From the NCBI RefSeq assembly GCF_040054535.1, contig NC_090796.1, forward strand, positions 8,616,501 to 8,680,500: a stretch of DNA of 64,000 bases. Direction: 5' to 3'. The notes beneath the pieces were generated by a model. That model had not been told where the DNA came from and made no database searches. It worked only from the letters and a program-made list of their open reading frames with translations. The DNA is from Antennarius striatus. Its lineage: Eukaryota > Chordata > Actinopteri > Lophiiformes > Antennariidae. Made by a program: the position numbers and the translations under genes. Positions 13,839 through 44,500 of the stretch are shown one piece after another (position 1 is the stretch's first letter; every line of letters starts with the position of its first letter).

Positions 13839-16659
13839 GCACCACTGAATTAACTGCGTTGGCTTGCTCTAGGAAAATCTAGCTTGTGCACTCAGCACAA
13901 ACTGGACATAGAACCAACAATGGACTCTGTGAGTAAAAATAACTACTTGTTTACAGCAAGCAGTATATATATGGGTAGAGCGTAGCTAGTTAAGACAAAA
14001 CACTTTAATTGAAGAAGAAGAATCCACAACACATCCAACATATACAGTATGTGTAACATCGAAGCAGATCCAGGATAACATTTTCAGAAATTCACTTTTC
14101 CCATCCATCCACCCAAGGCATATTCTCTTCATTCTACTCTTACTGTTGTGTTTTTACCACTTGTTCCTTGTACACCACTGTCCAAAGCTGCCGCAGCTCT
14201 CGGCATAAAATTGTAGCAATGGCTTGGAGTGTTGGCAGCTCACCGTAGGTGAGCAACCCCAAATCAGTGGCTCTCGAAGGCATTTGCTAAACCATTCCTT
14301 TCCCCTAGAGACGTGCCACATCCTGAAGGTTGGGACCGCAGCTCATCTGGGTTTGGTTAGAGCCAAAGACACAAGAACTATAAAACTAGGCCGAGAGGAA
14401 AAAGAAAGGAGCACCTCCTCATCTGCAGCTCCAAACAGCGCTCTCAGATGGGGGCTCTGATGTGGTCTGGAGCAATGTCATACTGGAGAAAGCTGGCAGT
14501 CTTTAGACTTGACCTGACATCACTCACACATTACAGCATGGTACTATTGATTGTAGCCATGTGAAACATTTTGCAATGACCAATTTAACAACACACTAAC
14601 ACATAAAATACATAACTGTGTATAGAAGTTTGAAACCATAACAAACGGCATGAGCAATTTCAAAACTTAACATTGTATAATTGCATTATAAGAAGGGTTT
14701 TGCATTATTAGAAAAAGAAATATTGCCGCAATGTCTAAGTAACACTTCAAAATACAAGAAAAACATATATCTTTAGTTAAATTAATGTTTCTGCAAGTAT
14801 TGTGCATTCATTGCTTATTAAAATAGTAAAGGTATTAACTTCAGTATTGTCACAGTCTAAACATCATTTTTACAGCTGTCAATTACAATCAAATGCTACA
14901 TACTGTATGTACACCCCCCACAAGTGTACATGTTTCTATAGCCGCTGATTCAACACAAAACAATACTTCTAATGTATTCGTCGATTCTATATTTAGTCTC
15001 ACTTGACATTTCTAGTATGCAGACTTTGCTCCCCATTCTCTTTTGAGCCTGTCTTCAAACTGGAGATGAAAAGATGACATCCATGGAGACTGATGAATGA
15101 AAGGAGCACGTCCACTTCTTTCCATTGTTTCTCCCAGTAAACACGTCATCCACCCTCTTTCTGGAATCATCGTTCTCTAGTAGTGCTTCTCCAATATATT
15201 ATATACTGCCTCCAATACAACAAAATTGTCTTTAGAAGGTCATCACCTGTTTTGACAGTCCACATTTAGCAGATTTCTATTGGATATGAAATGACTCAAG
15301 GGGAACAGAGGAAAATCATCTATAAAGCACTGTAACTCCTGCTTCTTCCATTATATGAAAACACTCAGCATCTGTATGCATTCAGTGTAGAGACGTCAAG
15401 AACAAAAAAGCAACCACTTCTGCTTCTACTTCATTTAAAGTCAGATGCTATGTTTAGAGACAAAAAAAAATAGGCCAAAGCTTTGGTCTCTCAATATTTA
15501 GCATTTCCAAGTATACCACAGGTGTAACAGAACACATTAAGAAGCCTACAAGTGCATGAAATCAGAAGGACAGGCTGCCAATAGATTCAAGTATTCCAAG
15601 TATTCAACAACTGGCACCAATAAAGATCGCTAAAGGCATTACTCGTCTGAAGTTGTGTAGTTTTTCCAGTTGGTCTTTCTGAACAGGAAGTTAGTACAGA
15701 GTTTTTGCAGAGTCAGTGTGTCAGGTGTTAACCACTAAAACAAACAAACAACTTGGCACATGACCCAAGTATCAATGTGTCTTCATGCCTTTTGACACAA
15801 TTGAGCTTTGTTGTCTCAGTCAAAGACACAAAATAGTCTTGTCTCCAAGAGAGGAGTGGTCAAGTGTCAAATACGTGGTAAATACTCCATCACAACCTTC
15901 CAGCTACCCCGCAAGAGAGGAAAAAGTAAAATAACTACAAAACAAACATAATTTCAGACCATCTACTGCATTAAGTCTTTCCCTTTCTTTGTACAACTCT
16001 GCCAAAAGCCCTCCTTATGAGAAGTTAGTATAATAAATTGAAATGAACATATACGACCTTCTGCTGGAGGAAAAGTTATCCAACTAGTATCTTAACTGTC
16101 GTGGAATGTAATACACTGAAAGTGAAGCCTACTTAACGTGATCACATATTTGTCAGGATGTTCTAACTGACACATCATCCTTCAGTAATAAGGTCTGATC
16201 TGTTCCTGTTTGTGTGTCGACTAGTTTTTGCAGTGTTCTGGGACTAACATCAACACTTCCTCTGGTAATTTCACTTTAACTCACTTCCAAGCAATTATGC
16301 CGTGTAAATGACTGAGATATTGTGCAGAGTCTGACGGAAGGTTTACATGGACAGACTGGAAAACGGGATTCAACCTTAAGTTTAGTGGAAGAAATTCAAG
16401 AGCAAGAAAATTGTAAGAATATGGCATATCAATATTACACAGGTGCATCAAATAAGGTTCTGCAAATTTACTGTGTGAACCAATACAGCTCTGGAACGGT
16501 GACATCTATTTTATTCAGTCAAATATACTACATTACTCGCTAGTACTTAATACTGGCCCTCTGTTCAAATACCACTTTTTATTTTAGAAAATATCAATTA
16601 TAATAAATTCTACGAATAGAAAAAGGGAATTAACTGACAGGAGAAAATCTTCAACTCAC

Positions 16660-19600
16660 CATTTCATCCAGAGCGTAGCGAAGTACGCCATGCTCGTAGA
16701 GGATGAAGAACCTCCTTTGCCATTTCTGAATAAACAAAGATGAAAAATAAATCAGACAGATATCTGCATCAATACCATTCATCATTAACTGGTTCAAACT
16801 GGCTGCTTCACAAATGATGTCAGACTCAAGGTCAGGATTTATGAAACCATGTGTTATTTTTATCAGTAAATGATTTTGCCAATCGTTTTCTTAAAATCTT
16901 AATTTTAAAAAAAAACAGGTAACGCATAAGACTTGTGTAAGAGTAATACTGTTGAACACAATCAAAGACACAATGATGAGAATATAAGAAACAATACAGA
17001 TTTCATTTTTATTTCTTCATCAGTTCTCTTGTATTGATAATGGACAGATTAGAGCCACAGATTCACAATCTGTCAGACGCAAGTGGTCCTAAAACATGAT
17101 TCAACCAACACAACAGCTCACTCTCTCGCTTTTATTTGCTTGTTGGTCATTAAAGTCTGGCCAATTTGCTCACCTCAGAACACCAGTTATATCCCTACAG
17201 TTAAAACCTTATCGTAAGAATAGGCAGAACACATCATGATTATGTCAAAGCAGCAGCGCACTGTTGACAGTAGTTTTAAGTTGAAAGATCCAGGGTGCCG
17301 TTCCCCAAAAACCCATATGGAAGCCATCAGTGTGGCTGTGAGAACTGGGACTTTTCCTTCTCCTCCCCCACATGCTCTCAACTGCTTCTTTAGGATGCAC
17401 CACCACAGTATAATCTGGGAGCTGATAAAGGAAGCAGCGCAGCAGAGCAAGGCTCACATTACACGATCCCGAGGAGATGGGATCCATCAAACAAATGTCA
17501 ATATTGTGATCATTATTGCCTGAGAATGAGGCTTCTTCTGATAGGGGACAGGCCTCCCAAGAGAAGCTACTGCTGGAAACAGTGACAGGAGTTATCAAAA
17601 AAATATCAGATGAGTCAAAGAATGGATGATTAACAAAGGAAGGGCTAATCAAGTTGTACCTTGGGCCTTTTGGAGCTGCACTGGTCTAATAACCTTTACC
17701 TATATCATACCAGAAGCTATTTAAGCAAAATGCTGGTGCAGCTACTAAACAAACATGAGCAGAAGTACCATATACAGTCCTTAAAACTGTATTGTAAAAA
17801 GACGAAACAAAGCGATGCACCATTGTGAGCCTATTAGAGGAACCACTTACCCGAGATCGGTGCAAAGGATTGTCAAAGTTTGTTCCCTCTGGAGCCAGGA
17901 GCAACCATCCTCCGTATACAGGTTTTGCCTTTCAACAGAAAAATACAAAGACAGTGTTGAAACACAACACTAAAACAACACTAATTTCTGATCAACACCA
18001 ATGTGTTGATCAGAAATTACATTATGCATTTTCTTAATTCAGTGGAGAAAACTCCCCAATTTGGGCTACAAATGGCAACCAAGCATCCAAACATGTGCGA
18101 CACTAACACACATATTTACTTTAACTCCAGAAAGGTGTGTATTAGTTATTAACTGCCTTAATTTGACTGCAGGCAACATTCTCCAGCTGGCTCTATCCCA
18201 GATTACCACACTGTCCAGGGGAAAAACAAAAAACCTAACACACATGATTTTCCCTCTGATCCTCTCTGAGTGGACTGGTGGGTCGATGGGGGCGGCGAGA
18301 GGCAGAAGTTAGCAAGAAAAACAATGGATGAGAGAAAGGAGGGCGCAGAGCTCGAGAGGCTTTTGTTGCTATCAAGACTTGACGAATGCAAGTTGGCCTG
18401 GGAGTCATTCTTAAAATGTTCTGACGTAAATTTGAACTCCAGCCACTCTAGTAGTCAGCATTTGTTTGCTAAGCCAAAGAAGACCTGTATAACCACTGTG
18501 GAGCTGTGTGCACACATTTTACTAAATATATTTACAGTCAAATCTTACCTTTAAGAACTTACAAAAATACCTTGCGTAATTCAAATGAACTCCCAACCTA
18601 TAGAGAAGCAGGTAAAAAACCTGATCTGACATTTAAAGCCACCTGGCACCTCCATGTCCCTGCTACAGTGGTTTTGATTACAGTCATATCTTCATCCCAC
18701 GTAAAGCCAACAGTAATCCAGCATAAAATCCTCTTTCACTTTGATTGCAAGAGGTGCAGCACATTTCTCATCTGAATGACTAAGTAAACAAAATGACATA
18801 AGAGGAATTTTCAATCATAAGCCTGTAATCAAAACCTTGGACAGTCAAGTGTTTGTTTAGAACTGCAAGAGAAAAACAAACATCTGAATGATAACCTGAC
18901 GGGTCACAGGACACAGGAATAGTACTCCACACAAGTTATTTGATAAAGAGACTGCAGGCGAAGGCAGTGAAGTATGTGTTAAGAGGTTATCAAACTAAAG
19001 CAGGAACACAATCTTCTGCGCCTTTGAAAAATTACTCTAAAGCCAAAAGAGGAACACCAAGACCGGTGCTGTGTTTCAATACCCGTATTATTATAGCAAT
19101 TAGTATGTCACAAAAAGGATTTACTATGTCCCTGTACCATTAGACACCAGGATGTCTGACTGCATTCCATTGTATTCCATATGTCCCAACTATAAGAATA
19201 ACGCACGAATCATAGGTTCAAGGGAACAACTTTAAATGCAGGCTAAGCGTTTTACAAAAATCACCCGTCTCTCCTCACATGACCCAACAGCAATCTGGAA
19301 GTTGAATACTCCTGAGGAGGGAGGTAAAGAAAATGAATCTGGGTCATTTTTCACCCCTCAGTGGTTCAATGAAATCACTTTGTGTATTCACATCACAACT
19401 GCTCCCAACTGCTTACCCCCTCACCCACCCCCCCCGACAAATGACTAGGCTCTGCTGCAATGTCTATGTGGGCCTTTCAGTGGCGAGATGGTGGGATGGA
19501 AGAAGGGATGACAAAAGTCAAAGGTATGTACAAAATGAGGTTCACAGGCCTTTGGTATCTTCTTGTACAGGAAACAATAACAACATGGTCACTACTAGGT

Positions 19601-20813
19601 ACTGGGACTACAGACAATGATGACCTTTTACCAAGTGCATTTAGCTCATGTCTACTTTTGCTCAAACAGAGATGTCACTGTTGTTGAAATGCTGTAGTTC
19701 GCTCCTTGTTTACTATTTGCTAAATCAAAGACAGTGCCAACTAAAAGGCACTTATATGAGAGTGCATAGGTCTGTAGCCATTGTCACACAAACTTGAACC
19801 AATGAGGGGAAAAAACTCAATTCCCATAGTTCCCATCATCCACATATATATTCTAACCCCCTGGATCCAGACTGATTGAACACCTCACAGTAGTAGAACA
19901 ACTTGAGACACTTGTGACAGTATATTTCATTTTGACTGGCCAAAAATCTACTCTGAAACAACATTTAATCAGTATCCACTTATCATTTTAGAGCTATTTC
20001 ACAGAAAAACAAAAAGAAAACAAACCAATGTGGATGATATTGTAACCTCCTCCAACCTAAACAAGCATCAGTGTCAATCAGATAACTGTCGTTCATAGGA
20101 AGTGTCAACCTGGCTTCAATTGACTCTTAACCCATCCAGATAAACAGCTTACCAGAGGGAAAGATGTCGATATAGGCCGACAGAATGTGATCTCATGTCA
20201 CACGTCACAACACCAGCAAATATCAGAAACACAATCCAGCAACTGTTAGTTGAATATCCTCATTTGTGATTTTACTGGGTTTTATTGGGGAAAAAATGTT
20301 ATCCTGACAGCCTTAAAATCTCTAATCTTCTCAAGTCTCTGATACTGTAACAAGAATGGGGCAAAACGCCAAGAGATGAAGCCTTATGGCAATTGATGAG
20401 GGATTTTTTCCCTCATCAATTGCCATAAGGCTTCAGGCTACTGGGTTTGGGAGCATGGAGCTGCTGAAGGCCATACATCTGAATGAATTAGGGTCAATAC
20501 CATTAGGCTAGAAAATAATTATGTCCAATTAACCCAACCTTTGAACTTCATGGTCTAGTGACACAAGCCTACCCATCTGAAATGAGCACATCCAACAGAA
20601 AGTCAAAACCCTCTTTGTCATGAACCCTGACATGAACACAGAAAACTTCAGATGAATGAAATATGAAATATTTTTTAAAAAGCAGATGTTCACCTGGTTT
20701 AAGTCTTCGTCATTCAGCAAATGTGATTCTCTGGGTTTAAAGCAGTTCTGGCATTTACTTTTGTTGAAAATATTGGCTTGAAATTTCCGACATGCATTGT
20801 CTTTGAATGACAT
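16660..20813 (-). CDS. mprip: Myosin phosphatase Rho-interacting protein, 5' exons (partial)
   Basis: MPRIP is a cytoplasmic scaffold that binds F-actin, RhoA and the myosin-binding subunit of myosin phosphatase, steering phosphatase to stress fibres. Three exons are clear. Exon 1 (20,694-20,813) starts MSFKDNACRKFQANIFNKSK and runs through CQNCFKPRESHLLNDEDLNQ. Exon 2 (17,851-17,928) has AKPVYGGWLLLAPEGTNFDN and then PLHRSR. Exon 3 (16,660-16,725) has KWQRRFFILYEHGVLRYALD and then EM. All three are phase 0 with good GT-AG sites and give 88 residues, ending inside the first PH domain. The match to vertebrate MPRIP is nearly residue for residue. The start chosen is the family methionine at 20,811-20,813; an in-frame upstream ATG exists in the same open frame but precedes non-conserved sequence. 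The second PH domain and the C-terminal coiled coil lie outside the window. Confidence 0.93.
16726..17850 (-). other. mprip intron 2
   Basis: A 1.1-kb intron bounded by GTAAGT (exon 2 side) and TTCAG (exon 3 side). It contains overlapping open frames on both strands around 17,190-17,650, none with recognisable motifs. Nothing else is seen. Confidence 0.7.
17983..18018. repeat. Perfect 16-bp inverted repeat, 4-nt loop
   Basis: AATTTCTGATCAACAC is followed by CAAT and its exact reverse complement. It lies in mprip intron 1. Confidence 0.97.
20377..20435. repeat. Perfect 27-bp inverted repeat, 5-nt loop
   Basis: The left arm (20,377-20,403) begins TGAAGCCTTATGGCAATTGA. The right arm (20,409-20,435) is its exact reverse complement, with a TTTTT loop between. 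It lies in mprip intron 1, about 260 bp downstream of exon 1 in the direction of transcription. No mismatch is present, so it is either young or maintained. Confidence 0.97.
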
Positions 20814-21760
20814 GTTTGGTTGGTGGGAAGAAAAAAAAACTCTTGATGAGGAAAATTCCAAGGAATCCTTGGTCTGTAACACAAAACGGCTCAATTCTCA
20901 ACACACAAGTGAGTTTGAGTCAAATTGCTGGCGGCAAAATAAAAGTACAACTTTGTAAGACAAACTCTTCAAAATAAAACGACGTGTTGTCCAGGTAAAG
21001 TCCCGTTGTCCACCTGTCGAGGTTACCTGTGTGGTTAAGTAATATCTATCACAGTCATCTTGCGTGGGGGGTCTTCTCCCGCAGCTAACGCTGACCTGCG
21101 AACTTTTGTTTCTTAGTGAAAGCTTGATTTTTAAAAAAAATTGCAAGCAAGTCGTCACAGCTGGAGACAGGTGTGTGGTCTTTCCTTTAATTACGTCCTC
21201 CAACGAGGTGACGACGTTTCACAGGTGACATTCCGGGCCTCGGACTCACTGTCCCGTCAGCCTCCATCGAGCGGAACGCTTTCTACCGGGGGAGGCGGTC
21301 CACTTCGGCCCCTCGCTCTCACTCTTTTTTTAACTAACAAGCGACCATTGCCTTTAAATCTGTTATCGCCTCTAGCGTGTCCAGAGGTCAGACACCGTTA
21401 TCCAACTTTGAAAAAAGCCATTGACTCGGCTAGCACGCCGCTGGTTCCATAGCGGAGAGTTCCGTTCGTTGTTGTAACGTCCCTGGCTCCCAGTCTGCAG
21501 TGGATGTTTTCATGAAAATCGTCGCTCGGGCAGCACATCCAGTCCGCGGAGAGAGGGGGAGGAGCTCCGGAGAGGGAGAGGGAGAGTGAGAGAGAGAGTG
21601 TGTGTATTTGTATTGGTGAGTGACAGCAAGTCCGACCTATCACATTTGTCAACCCGCCCACTACCCAGAACTATTATTCAGTGAACCAATAGAAAGTCGT
21701 AAAAATCTACTACTTCCTGTCAGGATAGGTGGGCTTTAAAGACCCCGTCACAACTCAAAC
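20814..21760 (-). promoter_or_regulatory. mprip 5' UTR and promoter region
   Basis: The stretch upstream of the mprip start is more GC-rich and CpG-richer than its surroundings between roughly 21,000 and 21,760, as expected for a housekeeping promoter. It holds a purine-rich run around 21,560-21,600 and CCAAT-type motifs near 21,613-21,620 (minus strand) and 21,685 (plus strand). No TATA box is obvious. The exact transcription start, and whether a 5' UTR intron exists, cannot be fixed from sequence alone. Confidence 0.45.
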
Positions 21761-23681
21761 TAACGTCAACGTGAGGCTGTTATTGATGTCAGCCTAAACT
21801 AATATTTTTCTTTTCAGACTAAAATGACACATTTATTCAGGCTGCATTTGTTTTCAACGTGGTTGTTTCTTCAGCTAATATTTTTGTTGCCTTTATGCTT
21901 TATGTTTATCTTCAAAACCACCACCAACAGGATATTATATCAAGGCATTACACATTGATTTTATCAGGGTTATTAAAAGTGGTTTACTCAACAGTCTAAG
22001 CTGTTCCATGTTTGTGCAAATAAAAATGATAGAAATTGATAATTGCACTTTCCTTTGTGAGATAAATTATGAACAAGTTAACCCCTTGATATGTTAACCC
22101 CTGTGGACATGCTCTGTTACATTGAAGTGTTTCTGCACAACCTCTTTCTGAAGTGACAAAATAGACTAAATCCACAGAAGTCTTGAGAATCTATCCACAA
22201 AAAAAATAGGATCCATTTTTACATCTGAACTGAATTGTTTTCCTGTCTGTGTTAATATCTTAATGTGTGTTGACTTCCAGTCAAAGTTACCCCTTTCTTG
22301 CGAAAAAATGAGGAGAACAAGGAGTTGTTTTTATTTTTGTTCATGTTTTTTTTATTTGCCATGAACATGTTTGTTGTTGTAATGCTCGTTTCTGCCACAG
22401 GAGGCTTAAGAAACACAAGATACAGTACATACTATGTATTGTGTTGTAAAGCAGTGCTGTATACTGTACCACACAACTGTCATGTCTTTGTTTTTAATTG
22501 TATTTGATGCTCCTGAACTTTAGCCTCTCGTGATTAAAAAAACAAAACTATTACGACATATTATTTCGAGTACAGTACTGTGTAACGTTTGGAGATAGAA
22601 GGAAAGCACACTGAGAGTGTCAAAGCCAAATCTAAAGTGAATGTGTGAGTTACGACAGGTCAATTCATCAGGGAGTTTTGCAATCCTTTCACAAAGAAGC
22701 CCCGTGTATGAGTGAAGATATGATGATTTAAAGTTCTGTGTATTTTATGATGTAATGAACACGGTTCGCAGAGCATTGACACATAAGCTTGTTTCTAAGT
22801 CTCAAGTCAAGTTCAAAGATGAGAATTAGAAAATCGAATTACGACATTTGTTTCTTCACTCACAGAAATTCACCAAGGCTTTATTAAAATCTATGGAAGT
22901 GTTTAGGAACCACCTAAGCAGATGAGTGTCAGGATTCAGGTGCTGGGCGAACTGTTTCCAAAATGAGATCAGAAAAGTCTTCTTTCATAAGCTCCATTAC
23001 ATTTTTTTGTTGGTTTTTCGAGTTGATCATCCAGATCTTACAATTCTACTGGGAGACGCACCAAAAATAATAACAAGAAAATCAAGAGAATAGTAGACAT
23101 ACAAACTAATTCATTCTGTCAATTAACAAGATACTACTATAATCAGTATGCAGGAAATGCAGGATTTTATTTAGGGTGACTGAAATGGTGTTCTAGTAAA
23201 GCAGCGATTATGTTTTAACTTAAAGCAAATGTGTGAAATGTCAAATCAAATAGAATATTTCAGATTACTTGATGATTTACAGCAGTTTCAGCTCTCAGAA
23301 ATCTGATTAGGACCAAACCAGGTTTTGTACTTAAACATTTAGTAATGGAATCAAAACAGCATGTACAAACTGAGTGACACAATTGTATTATTATCCACAG
23401 GTTATACAGTTCATGTTCCTCCAAAAATGGACTGACAGAAAATATAGAATATTCATAGCTGTCTATTAATGAAACCACCAAATTCAAATTCTCAAATTCT
23501 ACTGGAGATATAGTGTATATCAAAAATTATTCGTAGACTAAGAAGTAACTATAAAACACAAAATTGCTCTGAGGACAAGTGGTCTTTTCCAGTTTTTAGG
23601 CATTTTTGTGTCAATTGCAAAGACATAAGGAGAAGGAATCACCAGAAATTGACACACATGGTGTATTGGCAAATGTAGCAT
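21761..23681 (-). other. Intergenic region including ablim1 3' UTR
   Basis: This 1.9-kb stretch lies between the mprip promoter and the ablim1 stop codon. On the minus strand, AATAAA-type signals (plus-strand TTTATT) occur near 23,167 and 22,879; either could end the ablim1 transcript. I see no other gene. The plus-strand frame at 22,298-22,507 is low-complexity and not supported. Confidence 0.5.
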
Positions 23682-40747
<17,066 letters not shown>

Positions 40748-41569
40748 GAAGCACGAAGACTTGAGGTGAAGCGTCCTGAGGTATTAAATTGCTCTTGAAG
40801 ACTTTGTGACTGACTCAGCGTGCGTGTGTGTTGTCAATAAAGCAGTTACAGGGCTAACTCCAACCACACACACTTAAGAGGATTAAGCACGGTATATTTT
40901 TAGGCTTTGTCTTCATGGTAAATATAGGACCTGACCTCTAGGAAGTAAATTTCTCCCCTTCCTTGAGATTCATTGATCTTCTAATCTCTCAGTTTGGGCA
41001 CTGATCTTTTTACATAATGAACTTGACTATTGTCTGGTTTTGCCTTTAATCCCTGATAGTTTGCCAGTGTGATTATCAACATTTAGTCATGCTAATGGTG
41101 CATGACTACAATTTTTGGTGACTGCTTGAGTGTGTCAAATTAAAACAGAGAGTACAAATAAACTCAAAATAGATGTTGACAAAGAAAAACTTTAGTCAAC
41201 TAAAATATGAAACAAAGAATCCTAAAAGGAGAATCTACATTTGATATATAAATAGCATTAAATAATACTGAGTCAAAAATATGGTCAGTAAATCTGTGGA
41301 GTGTCTAATATTGTCATGTCTATATTTTGGTCATACTGTATTGTTTTATCTGTGTGTTCTTGTAATTAACACGGCAGTACAATACTACACAAATTGAGTG
41401 TGTGATAAAATAGTGAAACGAGGTATGGTTTATTTGAAAGAATGACAAAAAGAAAAAAAAATCAAGATCTAAACAAATGTATGTGTTCCTGATTATTTCT
41501 TTCCATTACACATCAGACGACTCATCTCACTTCATTCAGGGCATATGATAGATGTACACAAACTTGGTT
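40748..41569 (-). promoter_or_regulatory. ablim1 upstream region, between ablim1 and mfsd1-like A
   Basis: Only about 820 bp separate the ablim1 start from the end of copy A, so the long-isoform promoter probably lies here. An AP-1/Maf-type element, TGACTCAGC, is at 40,811-40,819. A MEF2-like TATTTTTAG is at 40,895-40,903. These fit a gene active in muscle and retina, but single motif matches are weak evidence. No TATA box is certain. Confidence 0.3.
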
Positions 41570-41575
41570 TTTATT
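41570..41575 (-). terminator. Polyadenylation signal of mfsd1-like copy A
   Basis: AATAAA on the minus strand, 5 bases after the TAA stop of copy A. This is unusually close, and a more distal signal may also be used. Confidence 0.5.
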
Positions 41576-41580
41576 TACAT

Positions 41581-44500
41581 TTACTTTTTCTGCACAGGCA
41601 GAATTTTGCTGTTTTCTGCCTCATTTTGCTGGCTGGTCCTCTTGGTTGATTTGTTCAGGGTGCCACCCTATACAGGGAAAAAACTCAACTTAGCACATTA
41701 TATACCTGTCCATCCAGTCAGCGTGTGTGATGACTGACCTGTCTGTGGTCGACAATGTTGAGAAGCACTGACGCGATGATGCAGCTCATGATGTTGGACA
41801 ACATGAAGATCATCATCCTCTGCCAACGCCACAGCGGAATTTTAGCTTCACTGTCCAGACAGTGGAGAAGGTCAGTATGGATCCAACACACTGCATGAGC
41901 CACCCCATAATGCTCTGCAATCCCTCCTACCTAGACGTAGTTCCCAAAATCGATCCAATAACCAGATTAGACACCCCGACTCCCAGCATCTCTATGGAAA
42001 CAGCCAGACCTATGGCTGTTCCTAGAGTCACCTGAGGGACCACTAGGGGAATAGATGCCCACATGCTCACCTGCGATATGGGACAACTGGTTAATATGAG
42101 GACACACGTTTGTCCTGATGATGACACATAGAGAGTATTTACTTGTAAAATGGATATTTACAAGTGAGATGAGCTGATTATATATTCATCCATTCATTCA
42201 TCTTCCAACCTGCTCAATCCGCTAACGCAGGTCCTGGGGCTGATTGTATATGTATATTTTATTTATAATTTAGGCTGAATTGTTAGGCGGATTTTTTTTA
42301 ACCTTAGCCCACTATTTAACTATGATTAAGCTGTCTTTTTTGACAGTGTGGGAAAAAATGACAACATATACCTGTATTTGACGACAAAAAATCTACCACC
42401 GCTGTCCTTGATAACTTTGAGAATAAAAAAAAAACTCTGTTAGAGAGAACAGGTGTTAAAAATTTAAATGGATCTAGGCTCACACAGGCAAAGGAGTAGG
42501 TGATCCCCAGCCATGCGGTGGAGATGAGAGGGGGCACATAGGTGAAGGCCAGGAGTCCAAACGCAGGCAGTGTGAGGACAGCACAGGACACAGCAAAGAT
42601 ACCCCGCAGACCCACATAATCCTGCAACGAACAACAGAAAGATTTGTTCATCTGCTTATTTCTCATTGCTTCCTGCACCAATTTAGAGATAGATCCAAGT
42701 TATAGATACTTACTATGAGAATGCCCAAAGTGACTAAGAGGACCAGTGAGCTGTCATAAACTGCACTGGCAATATAAGCTGCCTCCTTCTGACTGTAGCC
42801 ACTGTACTTATCCTGAATGAATTTACTGGATAGAAAAATACAGAATCATGTCAGTTTTGAAGAATTCTACAAAAGACATTAGGTCATGTCAGTGCTGTAA
42901 TTTGTCATATATTTTATTGCTGTTAAATTAAGATAATAATTAAAAGATAATACAGAAGAACACACATTTTGTTTTTTTGTGTTATATATTGGTAGTGCAT
43001 AGTGAATATATTGGTGCTGAGTTTTGAACTGCCAGGCAGGAGGCCAAGAGGAAGACCAAAGAACAGGTTTATGGATGTAGTGAAAGGTAGTTGGTGTGAG
43101 AGAAGAGGATGCCGAAGTCAGGGTTAGATGGAGGCAACTGATTTGCTGTGGCGACCCCTGAAGGGAAAAGCCGAAAGGAGAAGAAGAAAACACACTTTAC
43201 TGTGAAATAAAGTACCCAAGCTAAATAATCCAAATACACACAGTGGTGCATTCTCTTTAAATTTTTATTTGGGCAGATCTGTGCTAGCAATGTTTCAGTT
43301 TCCTGAAAACAACACCTTACACTGACTTTCTCCCATATGAAGTATGTTAGTTGTGTATTGACACACCTACCACGCATCTGCGATAAATGGGAAGATGCCA
43401 TTGTAAAAGAACAGGATGGTGAGAACCAGCAACCAGTAACTCAATGGAAGGAGCTTCACATCCAAAATCCTCTACACACAAACACACAGAAAAACAAATA
43501 ATTAACTCCACAAACAATCAAGCCCTTCCTGACAAAGTTCATACCACTTTGCGTGACTCCTCTTGGATGCTACCGACAAGCCGTTGCCGCTTCAACCAGA
43601 GAGTGTCCATTTTACAGACTACAATGGCAGCTAGAAAGCTCAGCACACATAGTAATGTACCTAGAAAACAAAGCATCATTTACTTGCTATATAGTATGAA
43701 GGAAAACTCCCTTCTTAGATCATCCTTATTGAGCAGTATTATAAACGTACCACCCCAGAGTGTCCACTGCATGCCATATTCCTCCTCAAACCTCTGGGTG
43801 AGGAAAAAGTTCAGTACTGAACCGAGACGAGTTAAAGTCAAGGTGAGACCATATGCCATACCCAGTTCCTTCTCTTTGAACCAGAAGGCTGTGATGCGGT
43901 TCTGAACAACTGATGAGCATGCAAAGAAAGGAATGACTACATTTTCCTCTGAGGTGACAGTGGTAATGGCATGTGTGAAGTTGCCCTACCGGAGAGGGAT
44001 CCACTGCCTGACCCAAACAGGAGACGGCCTGTGAGCATGAGTGGCAGCAGATAGGGAGTTCCTGTGAAGTGGGAGCCCAGTGCAAAGAGAGAGGAGCCCA
44101 AAACACACAGAGAGGAGGACACAAACACTCCAACTGCAGACAGAAAAAAGGGGCTATTGATTCATTATCAGTTAGCATAAGTTGGTTGTTGGGCAGATGT
44201 ATAGATAAGGTATATGTAAACTTACAGCAGTTTCCGAATTTGTCGATAAGGAATCCAGCCACAACCGATGCGAGTGCGTTCCTGTTGAGAGAACACAATC
44301 GGCTGTAGCTCTTTCCTGATAAATCCAACATTTATCTGTATGAGAGCCCAACTCCGTGGACTCCTCTCTAAATGTGTCCTTAACATGGTACTTGTTTGTG
44401 GATCTGGGAACGGTGGAGGCGATGGGTGAACATAAGGATTACATTTTGTCATTGAGTCATCTCCACATTGTTTGATCAGTCGATTAAATTGATTGGTCAT

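Larger units (their letters stand above)
1..16659 (-). other. mprip intron 3 (open at window edge), no coding exon seen
   Basis: I see no exon here that continues MPRIP. The next expected segment, which completes the first PH domain, was looked for on the minus strand and not found, so it should lie beyond position 1. The sequence is AT-rich and ordinary, apart from a hAT fragment (4,947-5,430), a tRNA-derived SINE with a TG tract (about 5,690-5,950), a TG tract near 13,119-13,144 and an RFX-type X-box (13,825-13,838). The open frames in this stretch look like chance frames: none has family motifs or splice-bounded conservation that I can recognise. Around 10,610-10,700 there is a stretch that may belong to an unnamed DNA repeat, but I cannot classify it. 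Confidence 0.6.

Noticed and set aside
20529-20894. Taking the whole 121-residue frame as the mprip N-terminus
   Set aside because: Only the 40 residues from MSFKDN to EDLNQ match the family. The part before is 5' UTR, and the part after the GTGAAC donor is intron.
42316-42681. 121-residue frame as a single exon of mfsd1-like copy A
   Set aside because: Conserved sequence stops at GCCTGT|GTGAGC (42,484). The rest reads into the intron.
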